Shown: positions 45,545 to 54,353 of the stretch, in pieces
How the letters are laid out: every line of letters begins with the position of its first letter
How positions within the stretch are numbered: the stretch's first letter is position 1
Notes under the pieces: generated by a model
Databases searched by the model: none
Seen by the model: the letters and a program-made list of their open reading frames with translations, nothing else
Told to the model about the DNA's origin: nothing
Made by a program: the position numbers and the translations under genes
Source of the DNA: an uncultured Candidatus Entotheonella sp.
GTDB taxonomy: Bacteria > Tectomicrobia > Entotheonellia > Entotheonellales > Entotheonellaceae
Direction: 5' to 3'
DNA: 64,000 nucleotides
Assembly: GCA_958295825.1 (NCBI GenBank)
Contig: OY282375.1
Coordinates: forward strand, 4,015,489 to 4,079,488

Positions 45545-47920
45545 ATGACAGACAATTCCGATCAACTTCCTGGCATGCTGCAAGGCGTGCGGGTTCTGGA
45601 AGTCACTGAGTCGCTGGGCGCCCTGGTTGGCCGATTTTTGGCTGACCTAGGAGCCGACGTCATCAAAATCGAACCGCCGGAGGGGGATGGGGGGCGCTGC
45701 GCGTCGCCGTTCGTCGGCGCGGGGGACGAGCGCCTCAGCCTGCCCTTTGTGCGGGCTAATGTGAATAAGCGCAGTGTCATTCTCGATCTCACGCAACGCC
45801 GGGACCAGGAGCATTTTCGCGGTTTGGCCGAGCGCGCCGACGTGGTGGTGAGCACCGATGGTATCGCCGCCTGGGCGGCCAGGGGTATTGACCTGAACAC
45901 GTTGGCCACGGTTTACCCGCGCCTGGTGTGGCTGTCCATGTCCACGTTCGGCCTCAGCGGGCCGCACAGCGACTACGCCGGCAACAACATCATCGCCGAG
46001 GCTATGGGTGGATTGACGTACATTCAGGGCGACGACGCCAAACCGCCGTGCGTGTCGCCGTGCGAGCAGGGCGTCTATCTGGCCAGCCTGCACGCCGCCT
46101 TTGGCGCCCTGATGGCGCTGTGGGAGCGCCGCGCCAGCGGTCGGGGGCAGCTGGTGGAGACGAGCGTGCAGGAGGTACTGGCCAACCTGTATTTCCTGAT
46201 CGTGAACTACGGCTCGTGGAGCGACATCCCATACCGCATGGGGGCGCGCAATTTCATGCCGCCGAACGGCTATTACCGCTGCCGAGACGGCCACGTGTTC
46301 ATCGCCACCCTGATGTCGGGCCTGTGGGAGAAGCTGGCCGGCGCGGTTGGCGACCCCCGGTTGGCGGATGAGGCGCTGCGTAACCCCGATTACCGCAACG
46401 AGCACCCGGAGCTGGTCGATCCGATTCTGGAGGAATTTGCGTCGGGCTTCGATCGCTGGGCGTTGACCAGCCTGCTGCAAAGCCACGGCGTGCCGGCTGC
46501 TCCATGGTCCAGTGTGGCGGACGTGGCGGATAACGAGCATCTTCGGGCGCGCGAGTTCTTCATTGATTTCGAGCAACCGCCGGTTGGCCGCCTGCGCAGC
46601 GCCGGGCCGATGTTTCTCGCCCCTGCCGCGCCGTTGCGCATTCGGCGTCCGGCGCCGCGAGCCGGGGAGCACCAGGACGAGGTGCTGGCCGAGATTGAGA
46701 CGCCACCGGAACGGTTCCCGGTGCCTGCCAGGGGCATTGGGAGCCGCCTGCCCCTGGCGGGTATTCGTGTCCTGGACCTCAGCCGCGCCTGGGCCGGCCC
46801 TTACGGAACCCGCTACTTGGCGGATTTCGGCGTCGACGTCGTCAAGGTGGAAACCGGCAAGTACCCCGACGGACGGCAGCCTGACAACCCCGGTTACGGC
46901 GAGATCAATCGCAACAAGCGCTCGGTGACACTGAATTTTCAGACGCCCGAGGGCCAGGACTTGCTGCGGCGTCTGGTGGCCGTCAGCGATGTGGTGGTCG
47001 AAAATTTCAGTCCGCGCGTCATGGCCAAATACGATCTGGATTACGCCCATCTGAAAGAGGTACGGTCCGACCTCATCATGGTGAGCCTGCCTGGCTTTGG
47101 GCGCCAGGGGCCGCACGGCGGCTTCGTCAGCTTCGGCGGCCCGCTGATGGCTTATACCGGTATGTCGTACCTGTGGGGCCACCCCGACTCGCCGCCGAAC
47201 GCGCGCGTGAAGGTGGCACAGCCGGACTACATCGCGGCCGCCACACAGACGCTGGCGGTGATGGCGGCCCTGCATCACCGGGCGATTACGGGAGAGGGAC
47301 AGCACATCGAAATCGCCCAGGTGGAGACGACGATTGCCGCCATGGAAGGGGTCTACCTCGATTACTTCGCCAACGGCACGGCGGCCGGGCCCATGGGCAA
47401 CCGCGACCCGAATGCGGTGCCGCAGGGCTGCTATCCATGCCTCGGGCACGAGGCATGGTGCGTCATCAGCTGCACGACCGATGCGCAGTGGCGTACCTTG
47501 GCGACGATGGTCGGCGGCGAGGCGCTGGCTGATGATGCCGGTCTGGCGACGGCAGAGCAACGCTGGCAGCGGCACGACGAGCTCGACGAGTTGATCAGCA
47601 AGTGGACGCGAGACCGAACCCCGTACCAGCTCATGCGCGACCTGCAGGCCGCCGGGGTGCCGGCAGGCGCCACGCAGACGGCTGAGGACCTATGGCGGGA
47701 CGCGCATCTGCGAGCGCGGGATTACCCGGTAATGATGGCGCATCATGACCTCGGCACCCTCGAGCACGCCGGCATGTCAGTGCGGCTGCACGCCACGCCG
47801 GGCCGGATTCAAAGGCCCGTGGGGCCAATGGGCGAGGCAAACGAGGAGGTGTTTCGCGGGCTCCTGGGACTCTCGGAATCGGAACTCGGCAGACTTATGG
47901 CGGCGGGCGTCATTGCGTAG
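45545..47920 (+). CDS. Tandem class III (CaiB/BaiF) CoA-transferase
   Basis: 791 aa made of two complete family III CoA-transferase domains: residues 10-385 (LQGVRVLEVTESLGALVGRF, GADVIKIEPP) and 395-791 (LAGIRVLDLSRAWAGPYGTR, GVDVVKVETG). Family members form interlocked dimers, so one chain could supply both halves. The position of the catalytic Asp of formyl-CoA transferase reads Glu in both halves (RGQLVETSVQE and GQHIEIAQVE), a variant seen in this family whose effect is unclear. GGAG precedes ATG 45545. Substrate unknown. Confidence 0.9.
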   Translation: MTDNSDQLPGMLQGVRVLEVTESLGALVGRFLADLGADVIKIEPPEGDGGRCASPFVGAGDERLSLPFVRANVNKRSVILDLTQRRDQEHFRGLAERADVVVSTDGIAAWAARGIDLNTLATVYPRLVWLSMSTFGLSGPHSDYAGNNIIAEAMGGLTYIQGDDAKPPCVSPCEQGVYLASLHAAFGALMALWERRASGRGQLVETSVQEVLANLYFLIVNYGSWSDIPYRMGARNFMPPNGYYRCRDGHVFIATLMSGLWEKLAGAVGDPRLADEALRNPDYRNEHPELVDPILEEFASGFDRWALTSLLQSHGVPAAPWSSVADVADNEHLRAREFFIDFEQPPVGRLRSAGPMFLAPAAPLRIRRPAPRAGEHQDEVLAEIETPPERFPVPARGIGSRLPLAGIRVLDLSRAWAGPYGTRYLADFGVDVVKVETGKYPDGRQPDNPGYGEINRNKRSVTLNFQTPEGQDLLRRLVAVSDVVVENFSPRVMAKYDLDYAHLKEVRSDLIMVSLPGFGRQGPHGGFVSFGGPLMAYTGMSYLWGHPDSPPNARVKVAQPDYIAAATQTLAVMAALHHRAITGEGQHIEIAQVETTIAAMEGVYLDYFANGTAAGPMGNRDPNAVPQGCYPCLGHEAWCVISCTTDAQWRTLATMVGGEALADDAGLATAEQRWQRHDELDELISKWTRDRTPYQLMRDLQAAGVPAGATQTAEDLWRDAHLRARDYPVMMAHHDLGTLEHAGMSVRLHATPGRIQRPVGPMGEANEEVFRGLLGLSESELGRLMAAGVIA

Positions 47921-47953
47921 CGCGTCAAACCTGGAATGGTGTGAGGCCGGGAA

Positions 47954-48026
47954 TGGAGAATGCGGGATTCGAACCCGCGACCTCCGCCTTGCAAGGGCGG
48001 CGCTCTCCCAACTGAGCTAATTCCCC
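47954..48026 (-). tRNA. tRNA-Ala (TGC)
   Basis: 73-nt cloverleaf on the minus strand: acceptor GGGGAAT/ATTCTCC with G3-U70, anticodon stem CCGCC/GGCGG with loop CTTGCAA (anticodon TGC), T arm GCGGG/CCCGC, discriminator A. CCA not encoded. It follows tRNA-Ile by 40 bases. Confidence 0.97.
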
Positions 48027-48066
48027 AACAGAAGGGAAGGGCCAAGCAAAAATGATACAGGGGGGA

Positions 48067-48140
48067 TGGGCCTGGGTAGAGTCGAACTACCGACCTCACG
48101 CTTATCAGGCGTGCGCTCTCACCAACTGAGCTACAGGCCC
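48067..48140 (-). tRNA. tRNA-Ile (GAT)
   Basis: 74-nt cloverleaf: acceptor GGGCCTG/CAGGCCC, anticodon stem CACGC/GCGTG with loop CTGATAA (anticodon GAT), T arm GGTAG/CTACC, discriminator A. First of an Ile-Ala pair in the order used in rRNA spacers, but no 16S or 23S rRNA is adjacent. Confidence 0.97.
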
Positions 48141-48178
48141 CGGAACCATATTGTCGTCGTGGTAAAACAAGGGGGCAA

Positions 48179-48207
48179 AATCTAGCAACTCGCCCCAGGC
48201 GTGTCAA
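48179..48207 (-). promoter_or_regulatory. Sigma70-type promoter of the tRNA-Ile/tRNA-Ala pair
   Basis: Minus strand TTGACA (48207-48202), 17 bases, TAGATT (48184-48179), 38 bases before the tRNA-Ile 5' end. A dedicated promoter confirms the pair is not part of an rRNA operon. Confidence 0.65.
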
Positions 48208-48293
48208 GCGCGTTCAGGGCAGCGTCCCCAATTGTATCCTCCAATGGAACACCACATCATGCCCCCGACGGGGCGGCGAAGGGAAGCGTCAGC

Positions 48294-49478
48294 ATGCCGC
48301 AGCCACGTCTGATTCTGCGCAAAGGCCGCGAACAGCGCCAACTGCAAGGCCACCCGTGGGTCTATGAGGGTGAAATTGCCCGCGTCAAAGGCACGCCGCG
48401 CGACGGCGGGGTGGCGGACTGCCACAGCCACGATGACGTGTTCCTTGGGCGCGGCTACTTCAACAGCCGCTCCAAGATTCGCCTGCGGGTGCTCACCCGC
48501 CACATTGCCGAGGATATTGACGACGCGCTGCTGCGCCGACGCCTTGTGGCCGCCTTGGGGCGCCGACGGCGGCTGTACCCGGAGGCGACCAGTCTGCGCC
48601 TTGTGCACGCCGAAGGGGACGGACTGCCGGGGCTAACGGTAGATCGCTACGGGTCCGCTTTGGTGCTGCAATATGCTTCGATGGGCCTTGACCGGCGTCG
48701 GGAAACCATTGAGCGGTTATTGCAGGAATTGACAGGTCTTGATCGCCTCTATGCGCGCAACGATCTGACGCCGCGGCGCCTCGACGGCTTGGAGTTGGGC
48801 AAGGGATTCGTCGCGGCGCCGTTCGAGACCACCGTGTCCATAGAGATGCATCAGGTGACCCTCGAAGTCGACGTGGCCGGCGGGCACAAGACGGGGTTTT
48901 ACCTGGATCAAGCCGATAACCACCTCGCCCTGGGCGCTCTCGCTCCCACCGCTGGCACGGTGCTGGACGCCTTCTGCTACACTGGCGCCTTCAGCCTGCA
49001 CGCCGCCGCGGCCGGAGCAGGGGAGGTGCTGGGCGTGGACAGCTCGACGCCGACCCTGGAACAGGCGCGGCGTAATGCCGAATTGAACGGTCTCGGCGAC
49101 CGTTGCCAGTTCGAGAGCGGCAACGTGTTCAACCGCTTGAGGCATCTGCAACGGCAGGGGCGGCGGTTCGACGTCGTGGTGCTCGACCCGCCCGCTTTTA
49201 CCCACCAGCGCGGCGCCGTTGACAAAGCCCTCGACGGCTATAAGGAAATCAATTTGCAAGCCCTCAAGCTGCTGCGTCAGGGTGGCGTCCTGCTGACCTT
49301 TTCATGCTCGCACCACATCTCGCGGGAACGCTTCGAGGCGATGGTGCAGGAGGCCGCCCGGGATGCCCGCCGGCAATTCATCGTACGGCAGCGTCTGAGT
49401 CAAGCGGCGCACCATCCGGAGGTCATGGCAATCCCCGAAACGAGTTACCTCAAAGGGCTCGCCGTCGAGTCGTGGTGA
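48294..49478 (+). CDS. rlmI: Class I SAM-dependent rRNA methyltransferase (RlmI-like)
   Basis: Predicted 23S rRNA m5C methyltransferase, 394 aa. N-terminal PUA-like domain (LILRKGREQRQLQGHPWVYEG), RlmI linker (LPGLTVDRYG), then the Rossmann fold: HKTGFYLDQADN, VLDAFCYTGAFSLHAAAAGA, VVVLDPPAFTHQRG and the catalytic-Cys motif FSCSHHIS. ATG 48294 with AAGGGAAG upstream; an ORF extension to 48201 is not supported. The symbol follows E. coli; target base is inferred. Confidence 0.85.
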   Translation: MPQPRLILRKGREQRQLQGHPWVYEGEIARVKGTPRDGGVADCHSHDDVFLGRGYFNSRSKIRLRVLTRHIAEDIDDALLRRRLVAALGRRRRLYPEATSLRLVHAEGDGLPGLTVDRYGSALVLQYASMGLDRRRETIERLLQELTGLDRLYARNDLTPRRLDGLELGKGFVAAPFETTVSIEMHQVTLEVDVAGGHKTGFYLDQADNHLALGALAPTAGTVLDAFCYTGAFSLHAAAAGAGEVLGVDSSTPTLEQARRNAELNGLGDRCQFESGNVFNRLRHLQRQGRRFDVVVLDPPAFTHQRGAVDKALDGYKEINLQALKLLRQGGVLLTFSCSHHISRERFEAMVQEAARDARRQFIVRQRLSQAAHHPEVMAIPETSYLKGLAVESW

Positions 49479-49585
49479 AGCCGTTGCCCCGCCCGCGGCG
49501 GATTGTGTATAGTGGCTGGCCCGCCGCGACCCATGCCGCCGCGCGGGGCGGATGGTGATTTCGTTGCCAAGACGGAGGACGACGA

Positions 49586-50581
49586 ATGCCCGCCAATCTC
49601 ACACCGCAATACATGGAAGCCGAGCAGCGTTTCAAGCAGGCTGCCACGCACCAGGAGAAGGTGGCTTGCCTGGAGGAGATGCTGCGGGTTATTCCCAAGC
49701 ACAAGGGGACGGACAAGCTGCAGGCCGATCTGAAGCGGCGTCTGTCCAAGCTACGTCAGGAGGCCCAGAAATCGGGGGGCGCACGACGGGCGGCCGGCCC
49801 GTCGGTGGTGAAGGAGGGCGCCGGGCAGATCGCCCTGCTGGGACTTCCGAATGCCGGCAAATCGGCGCTGGTGGGGACGCTTTCCAAGGCCGTCACGGAG
49901 GTCGCCGATTACCCGTTCACGACCCGCAAGCCCATTCCCGGCATGGTGGTCTACGAGAACGTTCAGATCCAGCTTGTTGACCTGCCACCCATTTCCCGCG
50001 ATTACATGGAAACGTGGCTGCAGCAGATCGTGCGCAATGCGGATGCCCTGCTCCTGGTCGTGGATCTGAGCGACGCCGAGGCACTTGAAGCGATCGAGTT
50101 CGCCTGCGCCACGCTGGCTGAGTGGAAGGTGCTGCCGGTCGCTCCCGGTATATTATCAGACCCGGACGACCTGCCGGTCGGCGTAGTGGAACGGCCAACG
50201 ATGCTGCTGGGGACGAAATACGACGGCCCGGAGGGCGAGGACACCTGGGCCATGGTCGAGGAGCTATACGGCGAGCGCTGGCCGCGGCTGGCGGTATCGA
50301 CCTTTGACGGGCATAACCTTGAGGCACTGCGCGCGGCGTTGTACACCTTGCTAGATAAGATTCGGGTGTACACCAAGGCGCCGGGCAAGAAGCCGGACCT
50401 GACGGCGCCGTTCACCCTGCCGCGCGGCAGCACGGTGTCGGACGTGGCCGCCACGGTGCACAAGGATTTCGCGGTGCGACTCAAGTTCGCGCGCATCTGG
50501 GGCAAGGAAAAGTACGACGGGCAGATGGTGCAACGCGACTACGTGGTGCAGGAAGAAGACGTGATCGAACTGCACGTTTAA
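49586..50581 (+). CDS. DRG/Obg-type GTPase with TGS domain
   Basis: 331-aa translation-factor-type GTPase. An N-terminal helical region (1-60, DRG-like helix-turn-helix: LTPQYMEAEQRFKQA) precedes G1 GLPNAGKSALV, a G2 region YPFTTRKP, G3 VDLPP and G4 GTKYDG. A TGS domain closes the protein (FTLPRGSTVSDVAATVHKDF), likely contacting ribosome or RNA. The G3 glycine of DxxG is replaced by Pro. Closest layout is archaeal/eukaryotic DRG rather than bacterial Obg. 28 bases upstream of the AcoX-like gene. Confidence 0.85.
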   Translation: MPANLTPQYMEAEQRFKQAATHQEKVACLEEMLRVIPKHKGTDKLQADLKRRLSKLRQEAQKSGGARRAAGPSVVKEGAGQIALLGLPNAGKSALVGTLSKAVTEVADYPFTTRKPIPGMVVYENVQIQLVDLPPISRDYMETWLQQIVRNADALLLVVDLSDAEALEAIEFACATLAEWKVLPVAPGILSDPDDLPVGVVERPTMLLGTKYDGPEGEDTWAMVEELYGERWPRLAVSTFDGHNLEALRAALYTLLDKIRVYTKAPGKKPDLTAPFTLPRGSTVSDVAATVHKDFAVRLKFARIWGKEKYDGQMVQRDYVVQEEDVIELHV

Positions 50582-50609
50582 CACCGGGACGGCCCGGGAA
50601 GGGGATATT

Positions 50610-51656
50610 GTGGCTTGCGTCGGCATCATTGCCAATCCGGCTTCGGGAAAGGACATCCGGCGTCTGGTCGCCCACGGATCGGTGTTCAACAACTACGAGA
50701 AGGTGAACATCGTGCGCCGCGTCATGCTGGGGCTGGACGCGGTGAGGGTGGACCGCATTGTCACTATGCCCGACACGTTCAACATCTGCGGCAAAGCCCA
50801 GGACAATCTCAAGCTGAGCGCCGAGGTGCAGCCGCTCGACATGCCGATCGACGCCACCCAGGCGGACACGACGCGGGCTGCCGGGCGCATGCGCGATCTC
50901 GGCGTCGATTGTCTGGTCAGTCTTGGCGGCGACGGCACCAACCGTGCGCTCGCCAAGGCGTGCGGCTCGGTTCCGCTCCTGCCGCTGTCCACCGGCACCA
51001 ACAACGTGTTTCCGTACATGCTCGAAGGCACCCTGGCAGGTCTGGCGGCGGGCTTGGTGGCAAGCGGCACGGTCGCGGCCGCCGGGGCGGTCCAGCAGCG
51101 GCCCTGCCTGGAGGTGGAAATCAACGGCGAGGCGGCGGATATGGCCTTGGTCGACGCCGTGGTGTGCGACGACCTCTACGTCGCCTCGCGCGCCGTGTGG
51201 GACATGAACAAGGTTCGCATGGTAATTGTGGCCCAGCGCGTGGCGGCACAGATCGGCTTCATGGCGCTGGCGGGCAACCTGCCGCAGGCGGGTCGGCCCC
51301 GAGGCGGCGGCATGGTCATTGAGACCGACCCCCAGGCGCCGCCGGTTCTGGCGCCGATTGCGCCCGGCCTGATCCAATCCGTCGGCGTGCGGCGTTACGC
51401 GCACCTCGACTTCGATGAGCGCGTGGAGTTGCCGGCGGGGAGGGGAACCATCGCTCTGGACGGCGAACGAGAGATCGTGATGCGGCCGCAGGACTGCATC
51501 GTGGCGTGCCTGCGGGCCGCCGGGCCGCGGGTCGTGCAGCCTCAGAAGGTGTTGGCACTTGCGGCCGAGCAGGGGTTTTTCATGAGCGGACTGGAACGGC
51601 GCTGTCTGGAATCGACGCAAGGGACCGGGAGGACGATATGCCCGTCGACTATATAG
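50610..51656 (+). CDS. AcoX-like ATP-NAD kinase family protein
   Basis: 348-aa protein with the NAD-kinase/diacylglycerol-kinase-type fold: GIIANPASGKDIRRLVAHGS at the N-terminus and the nucleotide motif LGGDGTNR (GGDGT at residues 106-110), then LPLSTGTNN. The overall layout matches AcoX of acetoin-catabolism operons, whose biochemical role is unproven. Start GTG 50610 with GAAGGGGA upstream. Its 3' end overlaps the selenoprotein gene by 19 bases, so the two are translationally coupled. Confidence 0.8.
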   Translation: MACVGIIANPASGKDIRRLVAHGSVFNNYEKVNIVRRVMLGLDAVRVDRIVTMPDTFNICGKAQDNLKLSAEVQPLDMPIDATQADTTRAAGRMRDLGVDCLVSLGGDGTNRALAKACGSVPLLPLSTGTNNVFPYMLEGTLAGLAAGLVASGTVAAAGAVQQRPCLEVEINGEAADMALVDAVVCDDLYVASRAVWDMNKVRMVIVAQRVAAQIGFMALAGNLPQAGRPRGGGMVIETDPQAPPVLAPIAPGLIQSVGVRRYAHLDFDERVELPAGRGTIALDGEREIVMRPQDCIVACLRAAGPRVVQPQKVLALAAEQGFFMSGLERRCLESTQGTGRTICPSTI

Positions 51657-52516
51657 AACGCATCCGGGAGAAATACGAGGCGCTGGACTATGGCGTCTAT
51701 CAATGGGTGGTCAGTGCGGACACCCCGCCGTGGCATCCTTTGCCGAAACCGCTGTCCGAGTGTCGGTTGGGTTTAGTCGCCTCGGGCGGTATCTACATGA
51801 GCGGCCAGGTGGCGTTCCATTACCGCGACGACACGTCCCTGCTGAAGATTCCGATGGACGTGCCGACCAGTGAGTTACGGGCGACGCATTTTGCCTATGA
51901 TCTGACCGACGCCCGCCAGGACCCGAACGTCGTGTTTCCCATCGACACGCTGCGCGGGCTGGTTGGCGAGGGCGCCATTGGCAACCTGGCCGCGAACGCA
52001 TACACCTTCATGGGCGGCATTTATTCGTCCCGGCGCGTGCGGGAAGAATTGGCGCCGCGCGTTACCGAGTGCCTGCTGGCTGAAGAGGTCGATGCCGTCC
52101 TGTTCGTGCCGGCTTGACCCGTGTGCCATCAGTCCGTCGGACTGCTCGCCCGCCACGCCGAGGCCGTGGGGATATCAACCCTGTGCATGACCAGCGCGCT
52201 GGATATCACGCAGGCGGTGAATCCGCCGCGCGCCGCATTCCTCGATTACCCACTGGGGCACACCACTGGCAAGCCGTACCAACCGGCCCTGCAGAGGCAG
52301 ATTCTGCTTGAAGCGCTTGCAGGATTCAGCGATCTCGCCGTTCCGGGGTCGGTGAAAACGCTTCCCTTCAAATGGTCGGAGGATCGGTCGTGGCAGGAAA
52401 CCGCGCAGCGCGGGCCGGATGACCGGCGTCCACGCTATGATACGCCACAGTACCAGTATGAGGAGGATCGCGACCGCGCCAAAGCGCGTGCCTCGGCGGT
52501 TCAATTCACCGGGTAA
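51638..52516 (+). CDS. Selenoprotein of the glycine/sarcosine/betaine/D-proline reductase B family (in-frame TGA = Sec160)
   Basis: 292 codons with TGA at codon 160. Before it: MPVDYIERIREKYEALDYGV ... AVLFVPA; after it: PVCHQSVGLLARHAEAVG, STLCMTSALDITQAVNPPRA, LDYPLGHTTGKPYQPALQRQ and a charged tail. Together they make one GrdB-family (PF07355-type) protein; in Cys relatives I recall, the motif is CPxC at this point, giving U-P-V-C here. GGGAGG sits 6-7 bases before ATG 51638. A hairpin at SECIS position follows the TGA, and an intrinsic terminator lies 46 bases after the TAA. Likely a redox or reductive-cleavage enzyme; substrate unknown. Alternative: a recent nonsense mutation. Confidence 0.85.
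52115..52144 (+). promoter_or_regulatory. Sec codon and predicted bacterial SECIS element
   Basis: TGA (52115-52117), 12 bases, then a perfect 6-bp stem CAGTCC (52130-52135) / GGACTG (52139-52144) with loop GTC. The loop begins with G and lies 18 bases after the TGA. Published bacterial SECIS models ask for a 3-14-nt loop with a G in the first two positions, 16-37 bases after UGA; this fits all three. Confidence 0.7.
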
Positions 52517-52561
52517 ATCAACGGTGGGCTGAGGGAATGGCGTCTACGATCGCGGTTAGGC

Positions 52562-52591
52562 AACCCCTCCGGGAATCCTGGAGGGGTTTTT
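52562..52591 (+). terminator. Intrinsic terminator after the selenoprotein gene
   Basis: AACCCCTCC (52562-52570) pairs with GGAGGGGTT (52580-52588), followed by further T residues to 52591. It terminates the rightward DRG-AcoX-selenoprotein unit. Confidence 0.85.
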
Positions 52592-52660
52592 CCTATTGGA
52601 AGGCGAAAATTGATTCCAGTAGAAGCTGAGGAAGGAATTACGGGGCGGTTGAAGGGTTGC

Positions 52661-54214
52661 TCAGCTTGCCTTGGTCTTGGCTCTCGATCTAGCCCCGGAC
52701 TTGGCAGCCAATGTTGGCATGCTCTCCAGGGTTTCCACCAGCAGGCGGATGCCCCAGCCAGTTGAGCCCTTGGGCACGTACGGCTTGCCCTCGCGCGTCC
52801 ACGCCATGCCGGCAATGTCGAGATGCACCCAAGGGGTGCCGCCGACGAACTCCTTGAGGAAGGCGCCGCCGATGATCGAGCCGGCCTCGCGTCCGCCGGT
52901 GTTCTTGATGTCCGCGAAGTCGCTTTTGATCTGCTTGCTGTATTCGTCGAACAGGGGCAGTTGCCAGACCCGTTCGGCGCAGCGTTCACCCGCTTCGCGC
53001 AGCCGCGTCATCATGTCGTCGTCGGTACCCATCATACCGGTGGCCTGGCTGCCCAGGGCGACCACCACGGCACCGGTCAAGGTGGCCAGATCAATGATGC
53101 AGGCGGGTTTGTATTTTTCCACGGCATACGCCAAGGCATCGGCGAGAATCAAACGGCCCTCGGCGTCGGTGTTGATCACCTCGACGGTTTTGCCCGACAT
53201 GGCGCGCAGAATGTCGCCGGGTTTAACGGCTGTGCCGCTCGGCAGGTTCTCCGAGGCGGGGACCAAGCCCACCACGTGGCGGGGATAATTCAGGCGTGCC
53301 AGCGCCTGCATGGTTCCGAGCACCGCGGCACCGCCCGACATATCCATCTTCATGTCTTCCATGCCGCCTGCCGGCTTGATCGAAATGCCGCCGCTGTCGA
53401 AGGTCAGCCCCTTGCCGACCAGCACGATCGGTGCGCCGCTGGCACCCTGGGGTGTATGTTCCAGAATGATGAAGGCCGGCGGTTGTGCGCTGCCCTGCGC
53501 GACGCCCAGCAGGCAGCCCATGTTTAGTTCTTCCATTTCCGCCGGGTCCAGGAGCCGGCAGTCCAGCGATGTGGTTTCCGCCAGGGTCTGGGCAGTCGCC
53601 GCCAAGTAGGAAGGATTGATGTCGTTGCCCGGGCTGTTGCCCAGGTCGCGGGCCAAAGAGACGGCATCGGCAATCACTTGGCCCCGCTCGGCGCCGCGTT
53701 GTAATTCCTTTTGGGTCGAGGCGCTGATAGCCAGGAGGGTCAGTTGTTCCAGGGCGTTCTGGCTGTCCTCGTCGTCCGCTGTTTTATACTTCTTTAACGT
53801 ATATAGACCCAGGAGGGCGCCTTCCGTAACGGCCTGTGCTAGCTCGGAGTCAGTGGCAGATACGGCGGGTGGCAATACCGCGAGGCTGGCGGCGCCGAGC
53901 TTGCGGGTCGTGGTTGCGGCGCTGGCGCTTGCCTGGCGCAAGTGCTCCAGCTCGCGCGGCTGAGATTTTTCACCCAGACCCACCAGCAGGACGCGCGGTG
54001 CCGCTATCTTGCCGCGCGTGCGGAGCAGCGCCGTGCTGTTCAGCGTGCCCTTGAAATCGCCGCTCTCGATATAGTCGCTGACCAGCCCCTCAAGACGCGC
54101 GTCAAGCTGGGCCGCCGCACCTCTCGTGCCTACTGCTTCGCCCTGCCAGAGTGGCACTGCCAACACGTCCACCGTCACCGCTCCAGGTTTGTCTCGTTTA
54201 ATCTCGATAAGCAT
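52661..54214 (-). CDS. pepA: Leucyl aminopeptidase (cytosol aminopeptidase)
   Basis: M17 metallo-aminopeptidase, 517 aa, releasing N-terminal residues from peptides; some PepA proteins also bind DNA. The C-terminal catalytic domain has VGKGLTFDSGGISIKP (Lys, Asp), the KMDMSGGAAV Asp and the signature NTDAEGRLIL. The N-terminal macro-like domain spans about 1-170. A basic Ala/Lys tail (KSGARSRAKTKAS) ends it. Convergent with the selenoprotein unit. Confidence 0.96.
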   Translation of the reverse strand: MLIEIKRDKPGAVTVDVLAVPLWQGEAVGTRGAAAQLDARLEGLVSDYIESGDFKGTLNSTALLRTRGKIAAPRVLLVGLGEKSQPRELEHLRQASASAATTTRKLGAASLAVLPPAVSATDSELAQAVTEGALLGLYTLKKYKTADDEDSQNALEQLTLLAISASTQKELQRGAERGQVIADAVSLARDLGNSPGNDINPSYLAATAQTLAETTSLDCRLLDPAEMEELNMGCLLGVAQGSAQPPAFIILEHTPQGASGAPIVLVGKGLTFDSGGISIKPAGGMEDMKMDMSGGAAVLGTMQALARLNYPRHVVGLVPASENLPSGTAVKPGDILRAMSGKTVEVINTDAEGRLILADALAYAVEKYKPACIIDLATLTGAVVVALGSQATGMMGTDDDMMTRLREAGERCAERVWQLPLFDEYSKQIKSDFADIKNTGGREAGSIIGGAFLKEFVGGTPWVHLDIAGMAWTREGKPYVPKGSTGWGIRLLVETLESMPTLAAKSGARSRAKTKAS

Positions 54215-54353
54215 GCCGTTCCCTCGCTATGCCCATGTTGTGAATCCTGTAACGAAGGCACCCACTATACGAATTGGCATACGGCAATTCAAGGCGCCGA
54301 AGGCTTGATCCGGAGGCTGGCGGCAGGTTTGCGCCGCGCGCGTTTCAACCTTT

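Noticed and set aside
45647..47575. 642-aa minus-strand ORF opposite the tandem CoA-transferase
   Set aside because: Antisense shadow; no recognisable motifs.
52562..52588. Bidirectional terminator also serving pepA
   Set aside because: The minus-strand side of the hairpin lacks a T tract, so only the rightward unit is credibly terminated.
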